Positions 1 through 11,227 of a DNA stretch of 64,000 nucleotides are shown here, in pieces. The DNA is taken from the NCBI RefSeq assembly GCF_001662075.1, contig NZ_LYPL01000001.1:434001-498000 (forward strand), in the 5' to 3' direction. A program made the position numbers and the translations under genes. This DNA is from Rhizobium bangladeshense (GTDB lineage Bacteria; Pseudomonadota; Alphaproteobacteria; Rhizobiales; Rhizobiaceae). The notes beneath the pieces were generated by a model that worked only from the letters and a program-made list of their open reading frames with translations, was not told the origin of the DNA and searched no databases. Every line of letters begins with the position of its first letter. Position 1 is the first letter of the stretch.

Positions 1-563
1 ATCGGCTGCTGCGCCAGGATGTCGCCATGGCCAATGGCGGTTTTTATTCAGCTTCCGAATTCGAGATCGAGGGGCTTCTCGCCAAGCATCCGGACAAGCG
101 CTTCATGGAGCTCGGCCGTTCCTGCGTGCTGCCGGAATACCGCACCAAGCGCACCGTCGAGCTTCTATGGCAGGGCAACTGGGCCTATGCGCTGAAGCAC
201 GGCATGAGCGCCATGTTCGGCTGCGCCTCATTCCCCGGCGTCTATCTCGAAAGTCATGCGCTGGCCCTGTCCTTCCTCTACCATAATGTGCTGGCGAAGG
301 ACGAATGGGCCGTCGGCGCGCTGCCGCATCTCGCCCGCAACATGGACCTGATGCCGGTCGAGGCGGTCAACCCGAAGCGGGCGCTGATGGCCCTGCCGCC
401 GCTCATCAAGGGCTATCTGCGCCTCGGCGCGATGGTCGGATCCAGCGCCGTCATCGATCATGCTTTCAACACGACCGACGTACTGATCGTGCTGCCGATC
501 TCCAGCATTTCCGACCGCTACCTGAACTATTACGGCGCCGACGCCGGCCGCTTCGCGAGCTGA
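1..563 (+). CDS. olsB: Ornithine-acyl-ACP N-acyltransferase OlsB, 3' part
   Basis: The reading frame is open to the left edge (in frame from base 3), so the start lies outside the window and only the C-terminal part is seen, about 187 residues. The protein resembles the GNAT-fold acyltransferases that join 3-hydroxyacyl-ACP to ornithine to make lyso-ornithine lipid at the inner membrane. Conserved pieces are GFYSASEFE, ELGRSCV, YRTKRTVELLWQG, FGCASFPG and the end PPLIKGYLRLGA followed by FNTTDVLIVLP. The partner enzyme OlsA is encoded in the same window at 29133-29930. In Sinorhizobium meliloti olsB is likewise next to the NADP malic enzyme gene, which supports the call. The ATG at 27 is internal and not the start. 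Confidence 0.85.
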   Translation, partial: RLLRQDVAMANGGFYSASEFEIEGLLAKHPDKRFMELGRSCVLPEYRTKRTVELLWQGNWAYALKHGMSAMFGCASFPGVYLESHALALSFLYHNVLAKDEWAVGALPHLARNMDLMPVEAVNPKRALMALPPLIKGYLRLGAMVGSSAVIDHAFNTTDVLIVLPISSISDRYLNYYGADAGRFAS

Positions 564-708
564 TCGTTTGAGCTACAACGGCGGCTTTGCCGGATCGTCG
601 CTTCATGATGCCGATGATCCTCGCTTCGGCGCGCTGTGACGCCGGGATCGGCGATACGAACCACTCGTAAGGCTTGCGCCGCGGTTACCCCTCACCCTAA
701 CCCGTGCC

Positions 709-734
709 GGGGTCGAGCCGCTGGTCTCGACCCC
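709..734. terminator. Hairpin between olsB and maeB
   Basis: Nine-base arms GGGGTCGAG and CTCGACCCC are separated by eight bases in the gap between the convergent ends of olsB and maeB. A bidirectional terminator role fits the position, but no T-run follows on either strand, so it could equally be a dispersed repeat. Nothing else is recognisable in 564-797. Confidence 0.3.
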
Positions 735-797
735 GATTGGTGGCGGCAGCCGGTTGAGGCGCTGGTCCGTCGACTCTCGGCCGAATGCGGATAAGCC

Positions 798-3083
798 TTA
801 GGAACCAGCCCCGTAGGCGGCGATCGCCGCCATGTTGACGATGTCGCTGTCCTTGGCGCCCATCGAGGTGATCTGCACTGCCTTGTCGAGGCCGACGAGG
901 ATCGGGCCGATCACCGTCGAACCGCCGAGTTCCTGCAGCATCTTGGTCGAGATCGAAGCCGAGTGGAAGGCCGGCATGACCAGCACATTGGCGGGGCCGG
1001 AGAGCCGGCAGAACGGATATTGCTCCATCACCTTGCGGTTCAGCGCGACATCGGCGGCCATCTCGCCGTCATATTCGAAATCGACGCGGCGCTTGTCGAG
1101 GATCTTTACCGCTTCGCGCACCCGCTCGGAGCGTTCGCCGGAGGGATGGCCGAAGGTGGAATAGGCGAGCAACGCGACACGCGGCGGATAGCCCATGCGC
1201 CGTGCGAGGCCGGCGGCCTCCTCGGCGATATCGGCAAGCTCTTCGGCGCTCGGCATGTCGTGCACCGCGGTATCGGCAACGAAGACGGTGCGGCCGCGGC
1301 AGAGCGCCAGCGACACACCGATGACGCGGTGGCCGGGCTTCTCGTCGATGCAGCGGCGCACATCCTCGAGGGCGGTCGAATAGTTGCGGGTGATGCCCGT
1401 CACCATGCCGTCGGCGTCGCCGAGCGCCACCATGGAGGCGGCAAAATGGTTGCGGTCGTTGTGAATCAGACGCTGGGCATCCCGGTGAAGATAACCCTTC
1501 CGCTGCAGCCTGGCATAGAGGTAATCGATATAGGCCTCGACGCGGGTGGAGATACGGGCATTGACGATCTCGAGGCCGGGGCGGTTGAGATCGATGCCGG
1601 CGCGCTCCGCCGTCGCCCGGATCAGGTCCTCGCGGCCGAGCAGCAGCGCTGTACCGAGCTGCTGGTTGGCATAGGACAGTGCGGCGCGCAGGACCTGCTC
1701 TTCCTCGGCTTCGGCAAAGACGATGCGCTTCGGCCGGCGGCGCACACGCTCATAGAGGCTGGCGAGCGTCGAGGCGATCGGATCGCGGCGGGCCGAAAGC
1801 TCGCGGGCATAACCGGCCATGTCGGTGATGACCTTGCGGGCGACGCCGGTCTCCATCGCGGCCTGCGCAACCGCGACCGGGATGGCCGAGATCAGCCGCG
1901 GATCGAACGGAACCGGGATGATGTATTGCGCGCCGAAACGCGGCCGGTTGCCCTGATAGGCGGCGACCACGTCATCGGGCACGTCCTCGCGGGCCAGATT
2001 GGCCAGCGCCCTGACGGCGGCGATCTTCATCGCGTCGTTGATGGTGGAGGCGCGCACGTCGAGGGCGCCGCGGAAGATATAGGGAAAGCCGAGAACATTG
2101 TTGACCTGGTTCGGATAGTCCGAACGGCCGGTCGCCATGATGGCGTCGTCGCGGATGCGGGCGACCTCTTCCGGGGTGATTTCGGGATCGGGATTGGCCA
2201 TGGCGAAGATGATCGGCCGATCCGCCATCGAGCGGATCATCTCGGCCGAGAAGGCGCCCTTCTGCGACAGGCCGAAGACGACATCTGCGCCATCCATCGC
2301 CTCTTTCAGCGTGCGCGCGTCGGTCTTTGCCGCATGCGCCGATTTCCACTGGTTCATGCCCTCGGTGCGGCCCTGGTAGATGACGCCCTTGGTGTCGCAG
2401 AGGATGATGTTCTCAGGCGCAAAGCCCATCGCCTTGACCAGTTCGACGCAGGCGATCGCCGCAGCGCCGGCGCCGTTGCAGACGAGCTTGGTCGTCTTCA
2501 GGTCGCGGCCGGTCAGCTCCAGCGCGTTGATCAGGCCGGCAGCGGCGATGATCGCCGTTCCATGCTGGTCATCATGGAAGACCGGAATATCCATCAGCTC
2601 GCGCAGCCGGCTTTCGATGACGAAGCAATCAGGCGCCTTGATGTCCTCGAGGTTGATGCCGCCGAAAGAGGGACCGAGGAAGCGCACGCAGTTGATGAAC
2701 TCGTCGACATTTTCCGTGTCGATCTCGAGGTCGATGGAATCGACGTCGGCGAAGCGCTTGAACAGCACCGACTTGCCTTCCATGACGGGCTTGGAGGCGA
2801 GCGCGCCGAGATTGCCGAGACCGAGGATCGCCGTGCCGTTGGAAATGACCGCAACCATGTTGCCGCGCGCCGTGTAGTCATAGGCCGTCTGCGGATCGGC
2901 GGCGATCGCCTTGACGGGGACGGCGACACCGGGCGAATAGGCGAGCGACAGGTCGCGCTGCGTTGCCATTGGCTTGGTCGGGTTGATCTCCAGCTTGCCG
3001 GGCCGGCCCATGGCATGAAAATCGAGCGCCTCCTGGTCGGTCACTGATGTCGCCGGCCGGTCCTTCTTATCGATATCGGGCAT
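798..3083 (-). CDS. maeB: NADP-dependent malic enzyme with phosphotransacetylase-like C-terminal domain
   Basis: Oxidatively decarboxylates malate to pyruvate, in rhizobia supplying pyruvate and NADPH during growth on C4 dicarboxylates. The 761 residues show the chimeric layout of the large proteobacterial malic enzymes: malic N domain (about 18-150, with AYSPGVAVP holding the catalytic Tyr49), a nucleotide-binding domain (about 160-420, HDDQHGTA metal-binding stretch, then CNGAGAAAIA), and a C-terminal phosphate acetyl/butyryl-transferase-like domain (about 430-761) that is thought to be regulatory rather than catalytic. The start is supported by GGAGG six bases upstream. The synteny olsB-malic enzyme-mutS-glnD matches the S. 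meliloti tme gene, so NADP rather than NAD specificity is inferred from position; sequence alone does not settle it. Confidence 0.9.
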   Translation of the reverse strand: MPDIDKKDRPATSVTDQEALDFHAMGRPGKLEINPTKPMATQRDLSLAYSPGVAVPVKAIAADPQTAYDYTARGNMVAVISNGTAILGLGNLGALASKPVMEGKSVLFKRFADVDSIDLEIDTENVDEFINCVRFLGPSFGGINLEDIKAPDCFVIESRLRELMDIPVFHDDQHGTAIIAAAGLINALELTGRDLKTTKLVCNGAGAAAIACVELVKAMGFAPENIILCDTKGVIYQGRTEGMNQWKSAHAAKTDARTLKEAMDGADVVFGLSQKGAFSAEMIRSMADRPIIFAMANPDPEITPEEVARIRDDAIMATGRSDYPNQVNNVLGFPYIFRGALDVRASTINDAMKIAAVRALANLAREDVPDDVVAAYQGNRPRFGAQYIIPVPFDPRLISAIPVAVAQAAMETGVARKVITDMAGYARELSARRDPIASTLASLYERVRRRPKRIVFAEAEEEQVLRAALSYANQQLGTALLLGREDLIRATAERAGIDLNRPGLEIVNARISTRVEAYIDYLYARLQRKGYLHRDAQRLIHNDRNHFAASMVALGDADGMVTGITRNYSTALEDVRRCIDEKPGHRVIGVSLALCRGRTVFVADTAVHDMPSAEELADIAEEAAGLARRMGYPPRVALLAYSTFGHPSGERSERVREAVKILDKRRVDFEYDGEMAADVALNRKVMEQYPFCRLSGPANVLVMPAFHSASISTKMLQELGGSTVIGPILVGLDKAVQITSMGAKDSDIVNMAAIAAYGAGS

Positions 3084-3196
3084 AAATCCTCCAACGTCCT
3101 GTGGGCGACGCTTTGCTCTTCCTCAAATGCTGTTGTCATCTATAGCGGCGCGCGGATAGGGTTGGCACCTGTTTTTTTGGGAAAAACTGCACCTCC

Positions 3197-5923
3197 GTGA
3201 ACGCACGAATAGACACAGGAAATGAAGCCTTTTCGGCTGCCGAGCTTGCCACGGCGGAAAGCCGTGCCTCGGCGACGCCGATGATGGAGCAATATATCGA
3301 AATCAAGGCGAACAATCCGGGTTCGCTGCTCTTCTATCGCATGGGCGACTTCTACGAGCTGTTCTTCGAGGATGCGCTGGAGGCTTCGCGCGCGCTCGGC
3401 ATCACGCTGACGAAGCGTGGCCAGCATATGGGCCAGGATATCCCGATGTGCGGCGTTCCCGTGCATGCCGCCGACGATTACCTGCAGAAGCTGATTTCGC
3501 TCGGCTTCCGCGTCGCCGTCTGCGAGCAGGTCGAGGATCCGGCCGAAGCAAAGAAGCGCGGCGGCAAATCCGTCGTCAAGCGCGATGTCGTGCGTTTGGT
3601 CACGCCGGGCACGATCACCGAGGAAAAGCTGCTATCGCCCTCGGAATCCAACTATCTGATGGCGCTCGCCCGCATTCGCGGCGGGGCTGAACCGGCGCTG
3701 GCGCTTGCCTGGATCGATATTTCCACCGGCGTCTTCCGGCTGGCGGAGACGGAGAGTTCGCGGCTGCTCGCCGACATCCTGCGCATCGATCCGCGCGAGC
3801 TCATCCTGCCCGATACGATCTTCCACGATGCCGAATTGAAACCCGTCTTTGACGTGCTCGGCCGAACGGCGGTGCCGCAGCCGGCGGTTCTGTTCGACAG
3901 CGCCAGCGCCGAAGGCCGGATCGCCCGCTATTTCGGGGTTTCGACGCTGGACGGCTTTGGCAGCTTCACGCGCGCCGAGCTTGCGGCGGCCGCAGCCGCC
4001 GTCGCCTATGTCGAGAAGACGCAGATCGCCGAGCGTCCGCCGCTTGGGCAGCCCGAGCGGGAAAGTGCCGCCTCGACGCTTTTCATCGACCCGGCCACCC
4101 GCGCCAATCTCGAACTTGCCCGCACGCTGTCGGGCGATCGCAACGGTTCGCTGCTGAAGGCGATCGACCGTACCGTCACCGGCGGCGGCGCGCGGCTTCT
4201 GGCCGAGCGGCTGATGTCGCCGCTCACTGATGCCGCCCGCATCAATGCCCGGCTCGATTCGATCGGCTTTCTGATCGATGAGCCGTCGCTCTGCGGCAAG
4301 CTGCGCGATACGCTGAAACATGTGCCCGACATGCCGCGGGCGCTCTCCCGCCTGGCGCTCGACCGCGGCGGCCCGCGTGACCTTGCCGCCATCCGCCAGG
4401 GCCTTCAGGCGGCGGGCGGCGTTGCGGCCATGCTCGCAGACGCCATGCTGCCGGAAGAACTCGGCGAGGCGCTGTCCGGGCTGAAAGCGCTTCCCGCGAG
4501 CCTGGAAATGCTGCTTGCCGAGACGCTTGCCGACGAACTGCCACTGCTGAAGCGCGACGGCGGTTTCCTGCGCGACGGCGCCAGCACCGAGCTCGACGAG
4601 GTCCGGGCGCTGCGCGACCAGTCGCGCCGCGTCATCGCCGGGCTGCAGCTGCAATATGCCGAAGAAACCGGCATCCGGTCGCTGAAGATCAAGCACAACA
4701 ATATTCTCGGCTATTTCATCGAGGTCACCGCTGGCAATGCCGCCCCGATGACGGAGACGGCCGAGGCAAAGGCCCGCTTCATCCACCGCCAGACGATGGC
4801 GAGCGCCATGCGCTTCACCACCACCGAACTTGCCGACCTTGAAAGCCGCATCGCCAATGCCGCCGATCGGGCGTTGACGATCGAACTCGACGCCTTCGAC
4901 AGGATGACGGCGGCCGTGGTCGCGGAAGCCGAAGCGATCAAATCCGGTGCGCGGGCGCTGGCGGTGATCGACATCGCCGCCGGCCTGGCGCTGCTCGCCG
5001 AAGAGCAGGCCTATTGCCGGCCGCAGGTCGACGGCTCGAAGATGTTTGCGATCGAAGGCGGGCGCCACCCGGTCGTCGAGCAGGCGCTGCGGCGGCAGGC
5101 GGGCGGCCCCTTCGTCGCCAACCATTGCGATCTTTCGCCGAAGGACGGCGCCAAGGACGGCGCCATCTGGCTGCTGACCGGCCCGAACATGGGCGGCAAA
5201 TCGACCTTCCTGCGCCAGAACGCGCTGATCGCGATCCTGGCGCAGATGGGCTCCTTCGTACCGGCGACATCGGCCCATATCGGCATCGTCGACCGACTGT
5301 TCTCCCGCGTCGGCGCCTCCGACGACCTGGCACGCGGGCGCTCCACCTTCATGGTCGAGATGGTGGAAACGGCTGCCATCCTCAATCAGGCGAGCGACCG
5401 TTCGCTCGTCATCCTCGACGAAATCGGCCGTGGCACCGCGACATTCGACGGCCTGTCGATCGCCTGGGCGGCCGTCGAGCACCTGCACGAGGCCAATCGC
5501 TGTCGCGGCCTCTTCGCCACGCATTTCCACGAGCTGACCGTGCTGTCGGAGAAACTTGGCCGGCTATCGAACGCCACGATGCGTGTCAAGGAATGGGACG
5601 GCGACGTCATCTTCCTGCATGAGGTCGGGCCCGGTGCGGCCGACCGCTCCTACGGGATTCAGGTCGCCCGCCTCGCCGGGCTTCCGGCCTCGGTCGTGGC
5701 GCGCGCCCGCGACGTGCTCACCCGCCTCGAGGATGCCGACCGCAAAAATCCGGCAAGCCAGTTGATCGACGACCTGCCGCTCTTCCAGGTGGCGGTGCGC
5801 CGCGATGACGCGGCTCGCGGGCCGTCCAAGGTCGAGGAGGCGTTGAAGGCGATGAGCCTCGACGACATGACGCCGCGCGAGGCGATGGATGCGCTTTACG
5901 ACCTCAAGAAAAAGCTGAAATAG
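3197..5923 (+). CDS. mutS: DNA mismatch repair protein MutS
   Basis: Recognises base mismatches and small loops after replication and recruits MutL. The 908 residues include the mismatch-contacting motif GDFYELF (Phe52 and Glu54), connector, core and clamp domains, a Walker A at about 662-670 (GPNMGGKST), Walker B ILDEIGRG near 738-745, and the ATPase signature around them. The N terminus carries about 25 extra residues before the usual [11 protein letters not shown] start, as in other rhizobial MutS proteins. The chosen start is a GTG at 3197, with only a weak ribosome site. It is divergent from maeB across 113 bases, where the promoters of both genes should lie. A small ORF follows after 11 bases. 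Confidence 0.96.
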   Translation: MNARIDTGNEAFSAAELATAESRASATPMMEQYIEIKANNPGSLLFYRMGDFYELFFEDALEASRALGITLTKRGQHMGQDIPMCGVPVHAADDYLQKLISLGFRVAVCEQVEDPAEAKKRGGKSVVKRDVVRLVTPGTITEEKLLSPSESNYLMALARIRGGAEPALALAWIDISTGVFRLAETESSRLLADILRIDPRELILPDTIFHDAELKPVFDVLGRTAVPQPAVLFDSASAEGRIARYFGVSTLDGFGSFTRAELAAAAAAVAYVEKTQIAERPPLGQPERESAASTLFIDPATRANLELARTLSGDRNGSLLKAIDRTVTGGGARLLAERLMSPLTDAARINARLDSIGFLIDEPSLCGKLRDTLKHVPDMPRALSRLALDRGGPRDLAAIRQGLQAAGGVAAMLADAMLPEELGEALSGLKALPASLEMLLAETLADELPLLKRDGGFLRDGASTELDEVRALRDQSRRVIAGLQLQYAEETGIRSLKIKHNNILGYFIEVTAGNAAPMTETAEAKARFIHRQTMASAMRFTTTELADLESRIANAADRALTIELDAFDRMTAAVVAEAEAIKSGARALAVIDIAAGLALLAEEQAYCRPQVDGSKMFAIEGGRHPVVEQALRRQAGGPFVANHCDLSPKDGAKDGAIWLLTGPNMGGKSTFLRQNALIAILAQMGSFVPATSAHIGIVDRLFSRVGASDDLARGRSTFMVEMVETAAILNQASDRSLVILDEIGRGTATFDGLSIAWAAVEHLHEANRCRGLFATHFHELTVLSEKLGRLSNATMRVKEWDGDVIFLHEVGPGAADRSYGIQVARLAGLPASVVARARDVLTRLEDADRKNPASQLIDDLPLFQVAVRRDDAARGPSKVEEALKAMSLDDMTPREAMDALYDLKKKLK

Positions 5924-5934
5924 GAGCGCGGCCG

Positions 5935-6210
5935 ATGTTCATGGAAAAGCTGGTTCGCGAAACCGAGCGCCTCTCACTGATCTGCTCCATGCTCGACACG
6001 ATGCGGCGCGCCGACCGGGACCGCAATGCGCGCGGCTGGACCTCGCCGATCGGCCTGCTGAAAATCACCCGCAGTTGCGCTATGATCTCGGAGCTCGCAA
6101 CCGCGATCGCCAAGGCGGGTTATCGCGAATGCGACAGGCAGACGCTCGAAGAGATCCTGGGCGAGACACGGCAGGTGCTCTACGCGCTGAAAGCGCAGGC
6201 GGCCGACTGA
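5935..6210 (+). CDS. Small conserved hypothetical protein downstream of mutS
   Basis: A 91-residue soluble protein without signal peptide or membrane segment, starting 11 bases after mutS with TAGGAG upstream, so probably co-transcribed. It is predicted to be mostly helical (LVRETERLSLICSMLDTMRRADR, then SCAMISELATAIAKAGY). A second ATG two codons on is an alternative start. I do not recognise a domain. The GC-rich codon use is like that of its neighbours, which supports a real gene; the function is unknown. Confidence 0.65.
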   Translation: MFMEKLVRETERLSLICSMLDTMRRADRDRNARGWTSPIGLLKITRSCAMISELATAIAKAGYRECDRQTLEEILGETRQVLYALKAQAAD

Positions 6211-6337
6211 GTTGACGAAAGCCGCTGCTGGCTTCAAAGCGTCCCGACCCTGCCGCCGGCCAACACCATTTCGCCAAATTTAAAGGGTCTTGCAGTATGA
6301 GGACCTGTGTCAATCGCCGGTAAAGAGGCTATAGCGC

Positions 6338-9244
6338 ATGCAGACGAAACCAGCGGCAGGCCGCGAACCGGCAGCCCGGCATGAACAGGACGCCACTCCG
6401 GCGAAAGCAATGCGCGACCTCGATTTCTCCAGGATCCTTGACACCGAGCTGCTGCAGAACCAGTGCGACGCCGTTGCCGAAGCCAACCGGAACCGGCCCG
6501 ATATCATGCGCACCGATCTCCTCGCCGTGCTGAAAAAGGCGAGCATCGAGGGCCGGCAGAAGGCGCGCGCGGCGCTAGCCGCCGACGGCAGCGGGCTCAA
6601 CTGCGCCTACCGGATTTCCTGGCTGCAGGACCAGATCATCACCGTCCTCTACAATTTCGCCACCGCCTATATCTTTCCGCAGCAGAAGGACAAGTTCGCT
6701 GTCACCGCCGTCGGCGGCTATGGCCGCGACACGCTGGCGCCCGGCTCCGATATCGACCTGCTCTTCCTCTTCCTGCCGCGACCGGCGGAAGAGACGCACA
6801 AGGCAGTCGAATTCATGCTCTATGTGCTCTGGGACATGGGCTTCAAGGTCGGCCACGCCACCCGCACGGTGGAGGAATGCATCGCGCTTTCCAAGTCAGA
6901 CATGACGATCCGCACCGCCATTCTGGAGATGCGCTTTATCTGCGGGTTGCAGCGGCTGGAAACGGAGCTCGAGACCCGCTTCGACAAAGAAATCGTCACC
7001 GGCACCGGCCCTGAGTTCATCGCCGCCAAGCTTGCCGAGCGCGACGAACGCCACCGCAAGGCCGGCGACACGCGTTATCTCGTCGAACCGAACGTCAAGG
7101 AAGGCAAGGGCGGGCTTCGCGACCTGCACACGCTGTTCTGGATCTCGAAATATTATTATCACGTGCGCGACCAGGCGGAGCTGGTCAAGCTCGGCGTCCT
7201 GTCAAAGCACGAATACCGCCTGCTTGAGAAGGCCGACGATTTCCTCTGGGCGGTGCGCTGCCACATGCACTTCCTGACCGGCAAGGCCGAAGAACGGCTG
7301 TCCTTCGACATCCAGCGCGAGATCGCCGAAGCCTTCGGCTATCACACCCGTCCCGGCCTTTCGGCGGTCGAGCGCTTCATGAAACATTATTTCCTCGTCG
7401 CCAAGGATGTCGGGGATTTGACCCGCATTCTGTGCGCCGCACTCGAAGACCAGCAGGCCAAATCGATTCCCGGCCTCACCGGCGTCATCAGCCGTTTCAC
7501 CCATCGCACCCGCAAGATCGCCGGCAGCGTCGAATTCGTCGAAGACCGCGGCCGCATCGCACTCGCCGACGCGGAGGTGTTCAAGCGCGATCCGGTCAGC
7601 ATCCTGCGGCTCTTCCATGTCGCCGACATCAATGGGCTCGAATTTCATCCCGATGCGCTGAAACGCGTCACCCGTTCGCTTGCCCTGATCGACAACAGCT
7701 TACGGGAAAACGACGAGGCGAACCGCCTGTTCATGTCGATCCTGACATCGAAGCGCGACCCGGCGCTGATCCTGCGCCGGATGAACGAGGCCGGCGTGCT
7801 CGGCCGTTTCATTCCCGATTTCGGCAAGATCGTCGCGATGATGCAGTTCAACATGTATCACCACTATACAGTCGACGAACATCTGATCCGCACCGTCGAG
7901 GTGCTCTCCGAGATCGACAAGGGGCGCGCCGAGGATCTGCATCCGCTTGCCAACAAGCTGATCTCGAACATTGAAGACCGCGAGGCCCTCTACGTCGCCG
8001 TTCTCCTCCACGACATTGCCAAGGGCCGCCAGGAGGACCATTCGATCGCCGGCGCTCGCGTCGCCCGCAAGCTCTGCGCCCGCTTCGGTCTCTCGCAGAA
8101 GCAGACGGAAATTGTCGTCTGGCTAATCGAGGAACATCTGACAATGTCGATGGTGGCGCAGACCCGCGACCTCACCGATCGCAAGACCATTATCGACTTC
8201 GCCGACCGCGTGCAGTCGCTCGACCGGCTGAAAATGCTGTTGATCCTGACGATCTGCGATATTCGCGCCGTCGGGCCTGGCGTCTGGAACGGCTGGAAGG
8301 GCCAGCTTCTGCGCACGCTCTATTACGAGACCGAGCTGCTGCTGGCCGGCGGCTTCTCCGAGGTTTCGCGCAAGGAGCGGGCCAATGCCGCCGCCGAGGC
8401 GCTGCGCGGCGCGCTCACCGAATGGAGCCAGAAGGACCGCAACACCTATACCAAGCTACATTACCAGCCCTATCTGCTCTCCGTGCCGCTGGAAGACCAG
8501 CTCCGTCATGCCCATTTCATCCGCCAGGCCGACAAGGCGGGCCAGGCGCTCGCCACTATGGTGCGGACCGACAGTTTCCACGCCATCACCGAGATCACCG
8601 TGCTGTCGCCCGACCATCCGCGCCTGCTCGCCGTCATCGCCGGGGCGTGTGCAGCGGCCGGCGCCAACATCGTCGACGCGCAGATCTTCACGACCTCGGA
8701 CGGACGAGCGCTCGATACGATCCATGTCAGCCGCGAGTTTGCCGACGATGCCGACGAGCTGCGCCGCGCCGGCACGATCGGACGGATGATCGAGGACGTG
8801 CTGTCCGGGCGCAAGCGCCTGCCCGAAGTCATCGCCACGCGCGCGCGCAACCGCAAGAAAAGCAAAGCCTTCGTCATTCCGCCATCGGTCAACATCACCA
8901 ACAGCCTGTCGAACAAGTTCACCGTCATCGAGGTCGAATGCCTCGACCGGCCCGGCCTCCTCTCGGAGATCACCGCCGTGCTCTCCGATCTGTCGCTCGA
9001 CATCCAGTCGGCCCGCATCACCACTTTCGGCGAGAAGGTGATCGACACTTTCTACGTCACCGATCTGGTCGGCCAGAAAATATCGGGCGACAGCAAGCGC
9101 GCCAACATCACTGCCCGGATGAAGGCGGTGATGGCCGAGGAGGAGGACGAACTGCGCGAACGCATGCCTTCCGGCATCATCGCGCCGGCCGCCACCGCCC
9201 GGACATCGCCCCCAGCCGAAAAGAAAGCCGATTCCCCAGCATGA
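6338..9244 (+). CDS. glnD: Bifunctional PII uridylyltransferase / uridylyl-removing enzyme GlnD
   Basis: Primary nitrogen sensor: uridylylates PII proteins (GlnB, GlnK) when glutamine is low and removes UMP when it is high. The 968 residues show a nucleotidyltransferase domain with GGYGR at 126-130 and the metal-binding Asp138-x-Asp140, a linker domain, an HD hydrolase domain with His558-Asp559 in LLHDIAKG, and two C-terminal ACT domains (about 745-825 and 860-935) that bind glutamine. It is longer than the E. coli enzyme (about 890 residues), mainly through an N-terminal extension of about 50 residues. It overlaps murJ by the ATGA motif, so the two are translationally coupled. Confidence 0.96.
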   Translation: MQTKPAAGREPAARHEQDATPAKAMRDLDFSRILDTELLQNQCDAVAEANRNRPDIMRTDLLAVLKKASIEGRQKARAALAADGSGLNCAYRISWLQDQIITVLYNFATAYIFPQQKDKFAVTAVGGYGRDTLAPGSDIDLLFLFLPRPAEETHKAVEFMLYVLWDMGFKVGHATRTVEECIALSKSDMTIRTAILEMRFICGLQRLETELETRFDKEIVTGTGPEFIAAKLAERDERHRKAGDTRYLVEPNVKEGKGGLRDLHTLFWISKYYYHVRDQAELVKLGVLSKHEYRLLEKADDFLWAVRCHMHFLTGKAEERLSFDIQREIAEAFGYHTRPGLSAVERFMKHYFLVAKDVGDLTRILCAALEDQQAKSIPGLTGVISRFTHRTRKIAGSVEFVEDRGRIALADAEVFKRDPVSILRLFHVADINGLEFHPDALKRVTRSLALIDNSLRENDEANRLFMSILTSKRDPALILRRMNEAGVLGRFIPDFGKIVAMMQFNMYHHYTVDEHLIRTVEVLSEIDKGRAEDLHPLANKLISNIEDREALYVAVLLHDIAKGRQEDHSIAGARVARKLCARFGLSQKQTEIVVWLIEEHLTMSMVAQTRDLTDRKTIIDFADRVQSLDRLKMLLILTICDIRAVGPGVWNGWKGQLLRTLYYETELLLAGGFSEVSRKERANAAAEALRGALTEWSQKDRNTYTKLHYQPYLLSVPLEDQLRHAHFIRQADKAGQALATMVRTDSFHAITEITVLSPDHPRLLAVIAGACAAAGANIVDAQIFTTSDGRALDTIHVSREFADDADELRRAGTIGRMIEDVLSGRKRLPEVIATRARNRKKSKAFVIPPSVNITNSLSNKFTVIEVECLDRPGLLSEITAVLSDLSLDIQSARITTFGEKVIDTFYVTDLVGQKISGDSKRANITARMKAVMAEEEDELRERMPSGIIAPAATARTSPPAEKKADSPA

Positions 9245-10827
9245 GCCTCGTCAAGAAATTCGCGACCGTCGGCGGCGCCACCCTCGGCAGCCGGATCTTC
9301 GGCTTCGCCCGCGAAACGCTGATGGCGGCCGCACTCGGCACCGGCCCGATGGCCGACGTCTTCTACGCCGCCTTCCGCTTTCCGAACCTGTTTCGCCGGC
9401 TGTTTGCCGAAGGCGCCTTCAACGCCGCCTTCGTGCCGCTCTTTGCCAAGGAGATCGAGGCGAACGGCACGGATGGCGCCAAGCGCTTTTCCGAGGAAGT
9501 CTTCGGCGTGCTGTTTTCGGTGCTGCTCCTCATCACCATCGTGATGGAGCTCTCCATGCCGCTGCTGGTGCGTTTTATCATCGCGCCGGGTTTCGCCGAC
9601 GATCCTGAGAAATTCTCGATCACGATCCGCATGGCGGCCGTGATGTTTCCCTATCTCATGTGCATGTCGCTAACGGCAATGATGAGCGGCATGCTGAATT
9701 CGCTGCATCATTTCTTCGCCGCCGCGATCGCTCCGGTCTTCTTGAACGTGGTGATGATCGGGGCGCTGGTCTATGCGCTCTATATCGGTGCCGATCCGCT
9801 GGCGACCGCCTGGTATCTTTCCTGGGGCGTTCTTGCCGCCGGCGTGCTGCAGCTTGCCGTCGTCTATGTCGGCGTGCTTGCGGCCGGCATGAGCATCGGC
9901 CTGCGCTTCCCGAAGATGACGCCGAACGTCAAGCGGCTGCTGATTCTGGCCGTGCCGGCCGCTGTCACCGGCGGCATCACCCAGATCAACCAGCTGATCG
10001 GCCAGGCGATCGCCTCCTCCCGCGACGGCGCAATCGCGGCGCTGCAATATGCCGACCGCATCTACCAGCTGCCGCTTGGCGTCGTCGGCGTCGCCGTCGG
10101 CGTGGTGCTGCTGCCGGAGCTGGCGCGCGCATTGAAGGCTGGCCACCAACGCGAGGCCGGCAACCTGCAGAACCGCTCGATCGAATTCGTGCTGTTCCTG
10201 ACCATTCCCGCCGCCTTCGCGCTGTGGATCCTGTCCGACGAGATCATCCGCGTGCTCTACGAACGCGGCGCCTTCCATCAGGAAAACACCCTCGTCGTCG
10301 GCTCGATCCTGGCCATCTACGGCATCGGCCTGCCGGCCTTCGTACTGATCAAGGCGCTACAGCCGGGTTTCTATGCCCGCGAAGACACCAAGACGCCGAT
10401 GCGTTTCTCGGCGATCGCCGTTGCGACCAACTGCGCCACGGCGCTGACACTCTTCCCCTATATGGGCGCGCCCGGCATCGCCGTCGCCGAAGCCACCGCC
10501 GGCTGGATCAGCACCGTGCTGCTGTTCACCACGCTGCTGCGCCGCGGCCACCTGACATGGGAATGGGCGCTGGCAAAACGCGCCGCCCTTCTGATCGTCG
10601 CTGCTGCCGTCATGGGCGCGGCGATCGTCTTCCTCAAACATTATTTCGCGCCCTGGCTTGCGTCGGGCGCGCCGCTTCTCACCAAGATCGGCACGCTGGG
10701 GCTGCTGATCGCGATTTCCATGATGGTCTATTTCGCCGCCGCCTTCCTGATCGGCGGAGCCGATCTCGGCATGATCCGCCGTAATCTGAACCGCAAGCCG
10801 GTGGCGGCAGAAGACGCACAAGGCTAG
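9241..10827 (+). CDS. murJ: Lipid II flippase MurJ (MviN)
   Basis: Multi-pass inner membrane protein of the MOP/MviN superfamily that flips lipid II to the periplasmic face for peptidoglycan synthesis. The 528 residues begin [17 protein letters not shown], with the family hallmarks [20 protein letters not shown] near 45-65, [10 protein letters not shown] and YERGAFH, and about 14 hydrophobic segments. The open frame extends far upstream inside glnD, but the ATG at 9241 overlapping the glnD stop gives the normal MurJ N terminus. It is the last gene of the core block; trpS, next in S. meliloti as I recall it, appears here only at 25031, after an accessory block. Confidence 0.95.
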   Translation: MSLVKKFATVGGATLGSRIFGFARETLMAAALGTGPMADVFYAAFRFPNLFRRLFAEGAFNAAFVPLFAKEIEANGTDGAKRFSEEVFGVLFSVLLLITIVMELSMPLLVRFIIAPGFADDPEKFSITIRMAAVMFPYLMCMSLTAMMSGMLNSLHHFFAAAIAPVFLNVVMIGALVYALYIGADPLATAWYLSWGVLAAGVLQLAVVYVGVLAAGMSIGLRFPKMTPNVKRLLILAVPAAVTGGITQINQLIGQAIASSRDGAIAALQYADRIYQLPLGVVGVAVGVVLLPELARALKAGHQREAGNLQNRSIEFVLFLTIPAAFALWILSDEIIRVLYERGAFHQENTLVVGSILAIYGIGLPAFVLIKALQPGFYAREDTKTPMRFSAIAVATNCATALTLFPYMGAPGIAVAEATAGWISTVLLFTTLLRRGHLTWEWALAKRAALLIVAAAVMGAAIVFLKHYFAPWLASGAPLLTKIGTLGLLIAISMMVYFAAAFLIGGADLGMIRRNLNRKPVAAEDAQG

Positions 10828-11227
10828 GTGATTGCCGGGGCCAGCCCCTTGCATCTGCACGTTAGTGATTTTGTGCGATGGAAGCGATTGAGCCTCTGGC
10901 CGGGTGGCCCACCCGGCCAGAGGCGTGACGAAGTCGCCCGCTTTCCCCTCCGGGTACAACCGTGGATGAGCCTGGGATCTTCGTCATCGTCACGTACGAC
11001 CGAATAGTCGCCTGGCTTCGCTGTCGGCGCTGATGACGCGGCTTTCCCAGATCACTCGTGAGGAAGAGCAAAGCCGGTGCCCACTCAGGCGAAAGGAAAA
11101 AGCGGCTGACCCGTTGCATTTAAAATCGCCGCCTTATTTGCCTCCGCCCGATGCGGCGTAGTCAATAAAGGGCAGGTGCTTCAGCGCAAGACTGCAGGGA
11201 AGGCTTCAATCCACTGGAAGATAGCGG
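10828..11227. repeat. Gene-free stretch with a perfect 16-bp-arm palindrome (10892-10924)
   Basis: No convincing gene is visible in these 400 bases. Bases 10892-10924 form a perfect inverted repeat (arms of 16 bases beginning GCCTCTGGCCGGGTGG around one central base), 64 bases after murJ. It may end murJ transcription, but no T-run follows. The remaining sequence has short ORFs in several frames, none with a recognisable domain, and resembles a dispersed rhizobial repeat remnant. Confidence 0.45.

Noticed and set aside
963-3047. A 694-codon open frame on the strand opposite maeB
   Set aside because: The long antisense frame comes from GC-rich third positions of maeB; the translation is rich in Gly, Arg, Asp and His, with no family likeness.
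3632-5530. A 632-codon open frame antisense to mutS
   Set aside because: Mirror frame of mutS codons with the same compositional bias; mutS itself is unambiguous.
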